DNA from: Janibacter sp. DB-40
GTDB taxonomy: Bacteria; Actinomycetota; Actinomycetes; Actinomycetales; Dermatophilaceae
Direction: 5' to 3'
NCBI RefSeq assembly: GCF_029510815.1
Contig: NZ_CP120360.1
Span: 1,364,001-1,428,000 of the forward strand
DNA length: 64,000 bases
Position 1 is the first letter of the stretch, and every line of letters starts with the position of its first letter. Made by a program: the position numbers and the translations under genes. A model generated the notes under the pieces. The model was not told the DNA's origin. It was given only the letters and a program-made list of their open reading frames with translations, and made no database searches. Below, piece by piece: positions 27,501-35,289 of the stretch.

Positions 27501-28365
27501 GCGCCGCCGAGCTACCTTCCGAGATGTCAGGTCCGCTGCAGCTTGGCTCATCACCGGTGACAGGGACTGTTCCGACGTGCACAAACTGGTGAAAGAGGGG
27601 AAGGACCCGCGACTGATGCCCCACGCACTCACCCACGACCTCGGTTTCGTGACCGACAGCAACGACTACCTCGTCGACGAGTGGAGCGACCTCGACCCGG
27701 CGCTGGTCCCGAGTCCGGCCGTTGACCGTGTCCGCCGGCTGTCGACCACTGCCGATAGAGAGCCCTTCTTCCGAAGTGCCGACAGCGCTGCTCGTGCCAT
27801 CTACTTCGGCGATCGCTCTTTTCAGGATGTCGAACGGCACCAAGTGAGGGTGTACCGGTACCTGGACGAGTTTCTCGGCATGCTCAGAGATGCGGATCCC
27901 GTTACGACGAGGGACCGGCTGCTCCTGGGCATGAGCCGACTTCTTGGGGCACCTGGTTACGGGCAGCCCGGACTGGCGTTCAGCATGGGCGTCAGGGACT
28001 CCGGGTGGGCGGTCCTGCACGGCATCGAGCGGGAGTCCTTCAGCGTGCGTGTCGCCGACCCCACCCATCGCTATCTGGAGACGATCCCCGATCTCGTCGA
28101 GCTGCAACATGTGGATGGTTCGGTCCGGAGCACCCTCAGGCTCAATCTCGACACGGCGGAGATGATCCTGCGTGCAGCCGACGGTGAGCTCGTGGACGAC
28201 CCAGCTTCCGACGCGATTCGCCAAGAGATCGACGCCTTCGCCGGCCAACTGAGCATGCATCCGTCCAAGACTGCACACATCGTCGACTCGTCTGGCTCCG
28301 TGTCCACGGCGACGATCTCTGGTGTCAACATCGCCTTCGACATCGAGGGAGGTCTGCCAGCATGA
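24577..28365 (+). CDS. NERD-pseudokinase-kinase-ATPase fusion (MAD6-like)
   Basis: 1262 aa. Domains: NERD-like nuclease-related domain (~12-125; DDADLVIVGQNLLFVVEEKAWG); a first kinase fold (~185-445) whose catalytic loop reads HRALHPKRV, lacking the catalytic Asp, and whose DFG is SDLN, so probably a pseudokinase; a second kinase (~466-720) with GRGGFATSW, VLKQF, HGDVTPSNV and IDFGL, so probably active; a C-terminal P-loop ATPase with SGNPGDGKTS near 782 and a Cys cluster (C-x2-C-x5-C) near 937, resembling the DptF-type ATPases of phosphorothioation-dependent restriction. Kinases with NERD domains occur in MADS (MAD6) and BREX type 2 (PglW). It likely senses infection and phosphorylates partner proteins. 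Coupled on both sides by 1-4 bp overlaps. Confidence 0.8.
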   Translation: MADLRVKGEYVGPGEQKTAEHLGGALPDDWVIFAGRKLPGPNRDDADLVIVGQNLLFVVEEKAWGPTVVVDDNHWYVGNDPRPNPLNRVAQVARIVATTLKQNAKGYKNLGRAHRVVPAVVLSHSNLQVLGGANHDGREHIWSLKEAAPALTRLDREFDGPSLGHARRSAMAYLDDLPKPVGKPTLGPYRLESRLSSAGQEQSWSAVDSAGERVILKSYPMAALGGHGDPGEFLRREYVAVNRVADLGRTWRAFPPFKDDPSGLFVVPVVPPRGGMTLHKSVQKAVPERVDGRLDTDLARAVVIDAFEGLNDLHAAGLVHRALHPKRVWLHQRRRIMFSDLNLARVVGDESIALWAVDGDMSEDFRAPECAASISFATPKSDVYSLAMCTAYWLLGMDVLDLTHEQLGQAVVRAYPWAEPMLKALSGDAKDRPDAEELVGELRPVRAETPAVTTELGVFEEGGLIDDRYEILEELGRGGFATSWKVHDRQRELSLVLKQFHADLPETVRSEFRAAHSLHSDYLGGVYDLHVNEAPLYIVSEYVEGESLGDEGQAFTVEQLRAIAADALRGLEYIHGRDLVHGDVTPSNVIVAPDGNSAKLIDFGLMVRSGEQPAGQTPKFAAPELVKGSPATIASDMFGIAATMAYAMLGRTISSTASGSFELLPPTPDEKSTWGQGGERLLEMFLSSATEDPSERPSAKEFLSLLRSTQLASRPEELTANDKYVVNENVGAIRRLYRASSEGNAGNRGLDDKFALATYVPTRLDERLLPRVLAGELDVVLLSGNPGDGKTSLLVQLGHELKGSPEARILHEDDAGWAIQHGDRAFHAVFDASESHGELTSDELVKRALDPVLSQKQGPATALIAINDGRLHQFFEDNSDVYEDWWFEVQDQLAGKDVGESRVVLVDLKRRAFASADGEGLADRTLKSLVHQDLWEDCSSCAARSLCPILSNREKLVGEGAAAFGELVLISHLRRRRRATFRDVRSAAAWLITGDRDCSDVHKLVKEGKDPRLMPHALTHDLGFVTDSNDYLVDEWSDLDPALVPSPAVDRVRRLSTTADREPFFRSADSAARAIYFGDRSFQDVERHQVRVYRYLDEFLGMLRDADPVTTRDRLLLGMSRLLGAPGYGQPGLAFSMGVRDSGWAVLHGIERESFSVRVADPTHRYLETIPDLVELQHVDGSVRSTLRLNLDTAEMILRAADGELVDDPASDAIRQEIDAFAGQLSMHPSKTAHIVDSSGSVSTATISGVNIAFDIEGGLPA

Positions 28366-29972
28366 GGTTCGCCATCCCCAAGGGGCTTCCGCAGAACTCG
28401 TTGGTTACGGAGAACGTCATCAACGTCGAGCTGAACGACACGGACGTGGACCGAATGATGACCAAGATCCTCGAGCGCGGCGTGAAGAGGGGCCGGGTCG
28501 CGGGTTCCAAAGTCGACACGAAGGACTACGAGGGATACCTGAGGAGACTCCAGGCGTCGCCACACCTCACGGGGGTCGGGGGTGCTCGGGGGTTGGAAGT
28601 GCTCGACGGCTGGATCCGGTCCTCGGTACTGGTGCAGGAGACGGCGGGGCTTCGTCGGGACACAGTCCAGATGGGCTATCTGACGCCCCTGACGGTCGCT
28701 GCTTACCGCACGGGTCTGCCCCGGAGTCAATCGCGTAACAGAAAGGCCGACGCGCTGGTTTACAAGGCCATGGCCCGCGACCTCGGGAGCCGTGGCGAGA
28801 CGAACGTGTCTGCGGTGATCCAGAGGTTGTTCGTGGACACGTTCGGTCGTGGTGTGGACCTTGGCCCATATCCGTCCACCAACCCGGCGTACAACGGGTC
28901 GGAGGTGGACATCGACACTCTGCTGGCTCTGAGGTTCATCGAGCAGTTCACCGGTAACGAGGCCCACAAGAGGGAGCTGGAGCGACTAGATCCTCCTGTT
29001 CCTCTGGCCGTGGACCCCATCGCCCGGGACCTCTTGGAATTCTTGACCTTCTACGGATCCAACGTCCCCGTGGCGGAGGCTTATACCCAGTTCTCGGCTC
29101 TCCTCAGCTTGCGCCTGTTCCAGCTGCCGATCGTCACTGCGCATGTGGTCCGGGCACTCCTGTCCGGGGAGGCTGCTCCTCCCTCGACCGGAAACCCGTG
29201 TGCTCAGTACGTAGATTTTGTCCGTCGACGCGGCCACCCATCGGACGAGCTGTCCCGCATGTCCGTCCAGCGCGACCTTGAGGTAATGCGGACCTTCTTC
29301 GGCGACCGTCTCCTCATGCGTTCCCTCCAGGCTGCAGTCCCGATGCTCCCGAGCCGACCGAACCTGGGAGAGACGGCTGCGGACGAGCTCTCCGGACTCG
29401 CGAACCTAAAGAACGATCCCATGATGCAGATGGCTCTGAAGATGCAGATCAGTCAGATCGAGCAAGGGCTGGCGCCCGATGACGAGGGCCGGTCCTTCAT
29501 CGGCGAGCTCAGGGAGTCCGAGGGTCTCAACGCTGCGGATCAGCTCACGGCGATCCTTGTGGAGGGCCTGCGCAAGCGGGGCTTGGAGAACCAGGTCAAG
29601 TGGTTCCACTCGGCAGGCGGGATCAAGAAATCCTACGGCCTGCTCAAGGGGGAGCTCCGGTCCCGTGCCACCTGGCGCTACTCCCTGTCGGACGAGACGC
29701 TCGTCGCCCTTCTCTGCATGATCTTCGTCGACGACAGCGGCCGGCGCACTACCTCACGGCTCCCTATCCGCGAGGTCTTGGCTCGGTTGGAGAGGCGTTT
29801 CGGCCTGCTCATCGCCACACCGCCACGGGGACTCGACTCCGCGGACGCCCGTGCTGGTGCCGCAGAGAATCTATCCGCGTTCACCCAACGCATGAAGCTC
29901 CTCGGCTGCTTTGAGGGGTTGTCCGATGACTTCAGTGCTCAGTTCGTGACCAGGCCGAGAAAGGCTGTGTGA
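28362..29972 (+). CDS. MAD7/DptG-position protein, unknown fold
   Basis: 536 aa, ATG in a 4-bp overlap with the kinase stop. No catalytic motif is visible; the protein is mostly helical (e.g. MMQMALKMQISQIEQGL near residue 355), soluble, without Cys clusters or membrane segments. By position between a kinase/DptF-like ATPase and a HerA-like ATPase it corresponds to MAD7 of MADS and, more distantly, to DptG of Dnd restriction. It is probably a structural adaptor of the complex. The identification rests mainly on gene order. Confidence 0.55.
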   Translation: MRFAIPKGLPQNSLVTENVINVELNDTDVDRMMTKILERGVKRGRVAGSKVDTKDYEGYLRRLQASPHLTGVGGARGLEVLDGWIRSSVLVQETAGLRRDTVQMGYLTPLTVAAYRTGLPRSQSRNRKADALVYKAMARDLGSRGETNVSAVIQRLFVDTFGRGVDLGPYPSTNPAYNGSEVDIDTLLALRFIEQFTGNEAHKRELERLDPPVPLAVDPIARDLLEFLTFYGSNVPVAEAYTQFSALLSLRLFQLPIVTAHVVRALLSGEAAPPSTGNPCAQYVDFVRRRGHPSDELSRMSVQRDLEVMRTFFGDRLLMRSLQAAVPMLPSRPNLGETAADELSGLANLKNDPMMQMALKMQISQIEQGLAPDDEGRSFIGELRESEGLNAADQLTAILVEGLRKRGLENQVKWFHSAGGIKKSYGLLKGELRSRATWRYSLSDETLVALLCMIFVDDSGRRTTSRLPIREVLARLERRFGLLIATPPRGLDSADARAGAAENLSAFTQRMKLLGCFEGLSDDFSAQFVTRPRKAV

Positions 29973-32900
29973 TGAGTTCTTCTTGCCGTGAATTGCTCGC
30001 CTCGACGCTAGCCGAGCATCTGGCGTCTCAACTTCAGGACGCAGAGCCAGGACACTGCGTGCGGGTGGACGACGTCAACGCCGACCTCGCGCCCAACCTT
30101 GCAGCCGCCTTGGCCCGGCAACTCCCTTCGGCAGCGGTGCACATCCTTCGGGCGCATCCGCAAGAGGAGCGGGATATTGCTGCCGAGCGCGCCATTGAGA
30201 TCCGGAACCGGAAGCAGCAGGTTTGCTTACTCGTGGTTCCTGCCGGCGAGGGACACGCCGCCAGCTCGCTCGACAACTCGTTCAACCGGATCCCCATCCT
30301 CGATGCGTTCACCCAGGTTGAACGCCTGCTCACTGACGGCATCGAGGACGAAAACGTTCGTGACTTGGTCTCGCGAAACCGCCGCGGGCTACGGGCCCAA
30401 GGGGGGCGGGAAGCTTGGAGTCTCTTCTTGGCGCAGCTGTGCATTGACCCGGTCGTCACCTCCTTCGGCGAGAACCTCTGGATGATCGGGCTGGTGCCGG
30501 ACCGAGGCCCTGACCCTGGCGCGAGGGTGGAGCGAAACCGGCTGGCCGTGCAGGCGATCAGCCGTCCGAACCGACCGGCCGCGTCCACGGACGAGCGGTT
30601 CACCGTCGCAGGCCTGCAAGAGGGAGCCTGGCGAGCTCCACTACGTCAGTTCTGTGAGCAGCGGGGTGCTGAACTGGCGAACCCACGCGTGTGGACGCGG
30701 ACTCTCGCGGAGAGCCTGCCCGAGCTCACGTTCGACAACTGGGTGCTCGCAGAGGACGTGGCTGAAGACCTCGCCGAGATGGAGATCGTCTCCTTCATTC
30801 GCGCCGGTGGTGCCCTTGAGAAGTGGAGCAAGCTCAAGCAGGGAGCGGACGGACAGCTGGTCCTGGAGGTCCCGGAGGACCGTCCCGGACCCATCACGGT
30901 CAAGTGGAAGACCTCGCCTCCGAGGGTGGCGGGAGTCGCGAGGTGGGAGCTATCGGTCGTACCGCCGGACGATCTGCGGACCGACGACACGATTCCGCTG
31001 GCCTCCTCGACTGTGCCTGGCGGGCGGAGGCAGGCGACTGTCAAGGTTGAGTTGGAAGAGGATTCCTTGTCCGAGGGCACGCGCTTCGTCGTGAGCGTCA
31101 AGGCGCTGGGGGAGCACGGGGAGTCGATCAACCTCATCTCCGGGGAGCCCGCCGCGGCTGACAGCCAGGAGTTTCAGATCGTCGGCGGACCGGAAGTGGA
31201 CTCCTCGCCGAGACGAACGGTGGCTGAGAGTATTCCGGAGGCCGTCTTATTGGCAGCTCACGGCGGTCTCGATGACCTGACTGAGGATTTGCCGTCATGG
31301 GACTTGGAGGGGCAGGTCTTCTCCGTCCGGCTTGGCAACAAGCGAGCTGTCCAGATCCGCATCTGTGCTCCTCTGATCAGTTGTCAACGAGCGGCTACCG
31401 CTAACCCCGATCGCGCACTGCGCTTCCAAATGGGAGGGGCGTACGGCACACCCCTGGACCCTTCGGGTGTGGAGGAGATCGAGGTGCCCCTCCCACCCGC
31501 CCTCAGTAAAGCTCGCTCAGAATTTCTCACCGCGCTAGCAGCGACACCCCATCGCGACACCATGGAAGCGACGGCCTGGGAGGGAGGGCTGCGAGACCTG
31601 GCTGCGGCGTACGCAGCGTCGTACAAGCGGGCGTTGGAGCAGCAGTCGGGCCAGCACCTGGAGAGCCTGCTGCAGATGGACACTCTCCGTCTTGACGTCT
31701 TGCGCAACAACACCGTGGTCCGCGCAGTCGTCGTGCTGCCCACGCATCCCCTTCGGGCTGCCTGGTCGGCAACTCACGACATGGTCCTGCGGGGCTGGGC
31801 CCGAGAGCTGACGGAACTCTCTCCTCGAGGAGCGCGGTCCCGGATGGTGGATCCGGGTCAAGTCAGCCAAGTGGTACCGGCAAACCTGCCCTTTACCGTT
31901 CCCTGTGAGGGCGAAGTGGCGGTCTACGCCGAAGAGCTGACGTTCGGTGCAGGTCTCTACCTTGTGCCCGGCCAGGTCGAGAGCGAGGCAGCGGCCGAGT
32001 CGGTGGCCTCCGTCCTCGGGCTGCAACGCGCTGGCTCCACGATGCGGGCGTCGTCGCAGATGGTCGCCGAAAGGATCCGGGCGTACGAAGGTGCACACAA
32101 CCCGGGAGGGACGCTGCGGATGCTTGCGGCTAATCCTGGCTCGGGAGAGTTGCTCGCGGGCGCAATCCGTCAGCCCGGCCGGGCTGATGTCGAGGACGAG
32201 GACGATCCGCGGCGGCTCGAGCTGTTGGCATACTCGGACAGTCCGTCCTTCACGAGACCGGTGCCAGCCTTGGCCGATCTGCAACGGTCTGTGCGTCGCA
32301 AGGATCTGACCCGTAAGACGACCCATCTGGTTCCACCCGTCTCGCTCTCCGTCCGCCCGATGAAGCAGTTCAAGTCGGACCCGCAGGACGCTCATCTGGC
32401 CCTGATGCAGGACATCGGGTCACCTACCGTCGCCTTCGCTCAAGCACCTGAGCGGCAGCCTGCTTTCGAGAACCTGTTGGTGCCGCTCGTGACTCGCTCG
32501 TATAGGGCAGCCGGTGATCTCGTCTGGGAGAGCGCGGCTGCCGCGGGAGGTGGCGAAGGGGGGCTCCCCGCCGTGCACAGAGCCCATCAGCGCGCTGTAG
32601 CGCGGTACTACTCGGGGCCGGACTCCGCCGTCCCATCAGTGCGGATCACTCTGGACCGCGAGGGCCAGGCCCGTATCGCTGCTGCTCATTCGCGGGCGGA
32701 CTGGGTGATCGGCGTCGACCGCTTCGTCGGCGTTGACCTGTTTGAGTCAGGGGGTGAGGGCCCCTTCGGCGAGGCCTACATCCTCGACTATGCCCCTGAT
32801 TTCGTTGAAGGGATTGGTGAGCGGCTGACGGTCACGACGGGAAACCGGCGCGAGGTAGAAGTCCTCCTCGAAGAGGCCATGCACGAGCTCGGCCTGGCGA

Positions 32901-34942
32901 ACGTCCAGCACAGCGTGGGTGCCGTCCTGTCAACTCTGGCCGTTGTCTCCGGGCGTCTGGCGTTGCGCTTGCTCGAGAGCAGCAACCGGGCGAGGGAGGC
33001 AGTCTCCCTGGCCGCAGTGGTAACTCATCTGCGAGCCCGCGGTGACTTGGACGGCCTGATCGTCGTGCCCGTAGACGCACACCCGGAGATCTTCGGTGTC
33101 GCGGCTCGGGATGCGGGACCTGCGCGACGCTGTGATCTGCTCCTCGTGAAGGTCAGCCAGCGGTCGTTCAAGATCGAGTGCGTTGAGGTGAAGTCACGCA
33201 AGGAGGCTCGCCTCCCTCAGGTGCTGGCCGACCACATCGTCAACCAGGTCCAAGACACCAGACGGGTTCTGGAGTCGCGGTTCTTCGCCAATGACCCGCC
33301 CCGCATTGACATCAAGCTCCAGTTGGCCCGCTTGGCGAGCGTTCTGCACTACTACGCAGATCGCTCTGTGCGGAATGGTCTGATCCCCGAGGAGAGGGCG
33401 GCCGACGTCCATCGCCACATCGACCGGGTGACAGAGGGCCAGGTCGTACCTGAGATGTCGTTGCGCGGCTATGTGATCAGCTTGGAGGGCGCTGAGGGCT
33501 TCAAGAAGAAGTACGGTGAGGTCCCGCTCACGGTCCTGACCGCTGCGGACTTGAGGCAGGTCGGCTTCACCACCGTGCTGCCCCCATCGCCACAAGACCC
33601 ACAGTCGACCCACACGGAGGAGCCGCTTCGACCCGAGACCTCCGAGACGCCCCGGGAGACCCGCTCTCCCAGCAGAGCGCCACAGCCTGCTGAGCCCGAG
33701 AGCCAAGGTGGGGGGCGGCCGGACGAGCACCCGTCCGACGAACCTGGTCCCGCTGCTGAGGGCTTGGAGGTGACCGCAGGTGCCAAGGTGCCCGTCCCGG
33801 CCGGCTCCAGAACGATCAAGGAGACCGGCGAAGAGGTTGTCCGGAGGGAGACCACCGCGACTGGTACCAGCGATGCGGAAGTGGCAGCCGGGCCTGCGGA
33901 AGCGAGCCATCCCACAGAGGCCGAGACCGTATTGGGGGTCGATGCGCATTCTGCGGACGTCCTGTGGCCAGTCAGTACCAAGGGGAGTCCGCACGCCTTC
34001 CTCCTTGGTATACCGGGGCAGGGGAAGTCTGTTTCCACCCGACACATCATCCGAAGCTTCGCGTCACAGGGACTGCCGTCACTCGTCTTCGACTTCCATG
34101 GCGATATGGCTAAGGACCCGCCGGCGGGTGCCACGGTCCTCAACGCTGCGGAGGGGCTTCCCTTCAGCCCCTTTGAGGCAGAGGTCAGGGTCGGCCGCCC
34201 AATCAACACGACTGCGTGGGAGATATCGGAGATCGTCGCCTACGTCACCAACCTGGGTGAGATTCAACGGAACCATGTCTACGACGCACTCCAGTCGATG
34301 TATGCGACGCACGGTTGGGAAGGCACCACGCCCGGAGACGGTCTCCCGGTGATCAGCGAGTTCGGGCCCGCTATGGAGGCAGCTGAGGCAGAGTCTCGGG
34401 GTCGGAACGCTCGCCAGAGGCTCCGCCCGATGACGGACTTCGGTCTCTTCCGAGATGATGCGGACGAGTCCTTCGACCTCTTGAGCGCATATCGCGGCGG
34501 GGTGGTTGTCGACCTAAGCCAGCTCGGTCTCGAGGCGGTCCAACTGTTCGCAGCCTCGTTCATGCTGCGCAAGGTCTATCGGGAGATGTTCAAGTGGCCG
34601 CAGGATGGTTCGATGAAGCTGGCCGTGGTCCTTGACGAGGCACACCGGATGGCGCGGGACGTCACCCTTCCCAAGCTGATGAAGGAAGGGCGAAAGTACG
34701 GCATGAGTGTCGTCGTGGCGAGTCAGAACGCAGATGACTTCCACAAGGATGTCCTGGCGAATGCCGGCACCAAGATCGTCTTCCGGACGAACTACCCGGC
34801 CTCTCGCGGAGTGGCCGGGTACCTTCGGGGCAGACGTGGCGCAGACCTGAGCGTCGAGATTGAGAAGTTGGGTGTCGGCGTGGCATACGTAGCAACGCCC
34901 GATCATCCACAAGCCCGCCGGACCTACATGTCGCTGGGATGA
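29972..34942 (+). CDS. PD-(D/E)XK nuclease-HerA-like ATPase (MAD8/DptH-like)
   Basis: 1656 aa from ATG 29972 (one-base overlap); a GTG at 29969 is an alternative. The first ~1000 residues are unassigned, with beta-rich parts. Near 1053-1075 the pattern CDLLLVKV ... IECVEVKSRKEA fits a PD-(D/E)XK nuclease core. A low-complexity Pro/Glu/Thr-rich linker (~1210-1310) joins it to a HerA/FtsK-like motor: GIPGQGKS near 1348, LVFDFHGD near 1370, LAVVLDEAHRM near 1550, and VVVASQNADDF near 1580. Size and layout match the large ATPases DptH and MAD8. It is the probable effector that translocates along and cuts non-self DNA. Confidence 0.8.
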   Translation: MSSSCRELLASTLAEHLASQLQDAEPGHCVRVDDVNADLAPNLAAALARQLPSAAVHILRAHPQEERDIAAERAIEIRNRKQQVCLLVVPAGEGHAASSLDNSFNRIPILDAFTQVERLLTDGIEDENVRDLVSRNRRGLRAQGGREAWSLFLAQLCIDPVVTSFGENLWMIGLVPDRGPDPGARVERNRLAVQAISRPNRPAASTDERFTVAGLQEGAWRAPLRQFCEQRGAELANPRVWTRTLAESLPELTFDNWVLAEDVAEDLAEMEIVSFIRAGGALEKWSKLKQGADGQLVLEVPEDRPGPITVKWKTSPPRVAGVARWELSVVPPDDLRTDDTIPLASSTVPGGRRQATVKVELEEDSLSEGTRFVVSVKALGEHGESINLISGEPAAADSQEFQIVGGPEVDSSPRRTVAESIPEAVLLAAHGGLDDLTEDLPSWDLEGQVFSVRLGNKRAVQIRICAPLISCQRAATANPDRALRFQMGGAYGTPLDPSGVEEIEVPLPPALSKARSEFLTALAATPHRDTMEATAWEGGLRDLAAAYAASYKRALEQQSGQHLESLLQMDTLRLDVLRNNTVVRAVVVLPTHPLRAAWSATHDMVLRGWARELTELSPRGARSRMVDPGQVSQVVPANLPFTVPCEGEVAVYAEELTFGAGLYLVPGQVESEAAAESVASVLGLQRAGSTMRASSQMVAERIRAYEGAHNPGGTLRMLAANPGSGELLAGAIRQPGRADVEDEDDPRRLELLAYSDSPSFTRPVPALADLQRSVRRKDLTRKTTHLVPPVSLSVRPMKQFKSDPQDAHLALMQDIGSPTVAFAQAPERQPAFENLLVPLVTRSYRAAGDLVWESAAAAGGGEGGLPAVHRAHQRAVARYYSGPDSAVPSVRITLDREGQARIAAAHSRADWVIGVDRFVGVDLFESGGEGPFGEAYILDYAPDFVEGIGERLTVTTGNRREVEVLLEEAMHELGLANVQHSVGAVLSTLAVVSGRLALRLLESSNRAREAVSLAAVVTHLRARGDLDGLIVVPVDAHPEIFGVAARDAGPARRCDLLLVKVSQRSFKIECVEVKSRKEARLPQVLADHIVNQVQDTRRVLESRFFANDPPRIDIKLQLARLASVLHYYADRSVRNGLIPEERAADVHRHIDRVTEGQVVPEMSLRGYVISLEGAEGFKKKYGEVPLTVLTAADLRQVGFTTVLPPSPQDPQSTHTEEPLRPETSETPRETRSPSRAPQPAEPESQGGGRPDEHPSDEPGPAAEGLEVTAGAKVPVPAGSRTIKETGEEVVRRETTATGTSDAEVAAGPAEASHPTEAETVLGVDAHSADVLWPVSTKGSPHAFLLGIPGQGKSVSTRHIIRSFASQGLPSLVFDFHGDMAKDPPAGATVLNAAEGLPFSPFEAEVRVGRPINTTAWEISEIVAYVTNLGEIQRNHVYDALQSMYATHGWEGTTPGDGLPVISEFGPAMEAAEAESRGRNARQRLRPMTDFGLFRDDADESFDLLSAYRGGVVVDLSQLGLEAVQLFAASFMLRKVYREMFKWPQDGSMKLAVVLDEAHRMARDVTLPKLMKEGRKYGMSVVVASQNADDFHKDVLANAGTKIVFRTNYPASRGVAGYLRGRRGADLSVEIEKLGVGVAYVATPDHPQARRTYMSLG

Positions 34943-35289
34943 GCACTCAGACCAACATTCGAGCGGTAATGCTCGGTCAGGAAGGCTGACCTCAACCGCA
35001 CCGCTAGTTGTAATTGGGAAGGGTCTTGGTGACGTCGGTGGGGAGTCGTGACGCGGGGGGTTGGTCGCCTGCAGCGCTGTGGGGGCAATGGTAGTTGTAG
35101 TGGTTCAGTCAGGTCTGGAGCTGGTCGCGGCGTGCTTGTTCTGATTCGTACGGTGCCCCTTCGAGGGGACGCCGACTCGCATCCTGCTGCTCAGCGAATT
35201 CGCTCCGACCGAGCAGGCATCTGACGCGAGAGGGCGTCATCAATTGATGGCGGCCCCCGAATGTCGTTGCCGTGGTGCAAAATGTGCCC
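34943..35289. other. Right boundary of the defence island
   Basis: 347 bp holding a short hairpin (CGAGC at 34960-34964 pairing with GCTCG at 34971-34975), an IS-end-like GAGCGGTAATG at 34961-34971, and the transposase remnant annotated separately. From about 35165 to 35289 I see only the upstream region of the HelR-like gene. Confidence 0.5.
35004..35165 (-). mobile_element. IS481-like transposase, C-terminal remnant
   Basis: Read on the minus strand, the DNA encodes APYESEQARRDQLQT, then a TGA in place of the family's conserved Trp codon, then LNHYNYHCPHSAAG and DQPPASRLPTDVTKTLPNYN before a stop. This matches the C-terminus of IS481-family integrases (YN-x3-PH-x-A-x-G-x2-PP-x-SR). Everything upstream of this fragment is missing, and the in-frame TGA shows it is dead. 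It marks an old insertion or recombination point at the edge of the island. Confidence 0.8.

Noticed and set aside
16863..34942. DISARM, BREX or Dnd (complete) system
   Set aside because: No DUF1998 helicase/drmB pair, no pglZ/brxC, and no dndBCDE genes are present, so only domain-level resemblance remains.
35166..35289. Rifamycin-associated element before the HelR-like gene
   Set aside because: I found no convincing long GC-rich inverted repeat of that type; the gene assignment does not depend on it.
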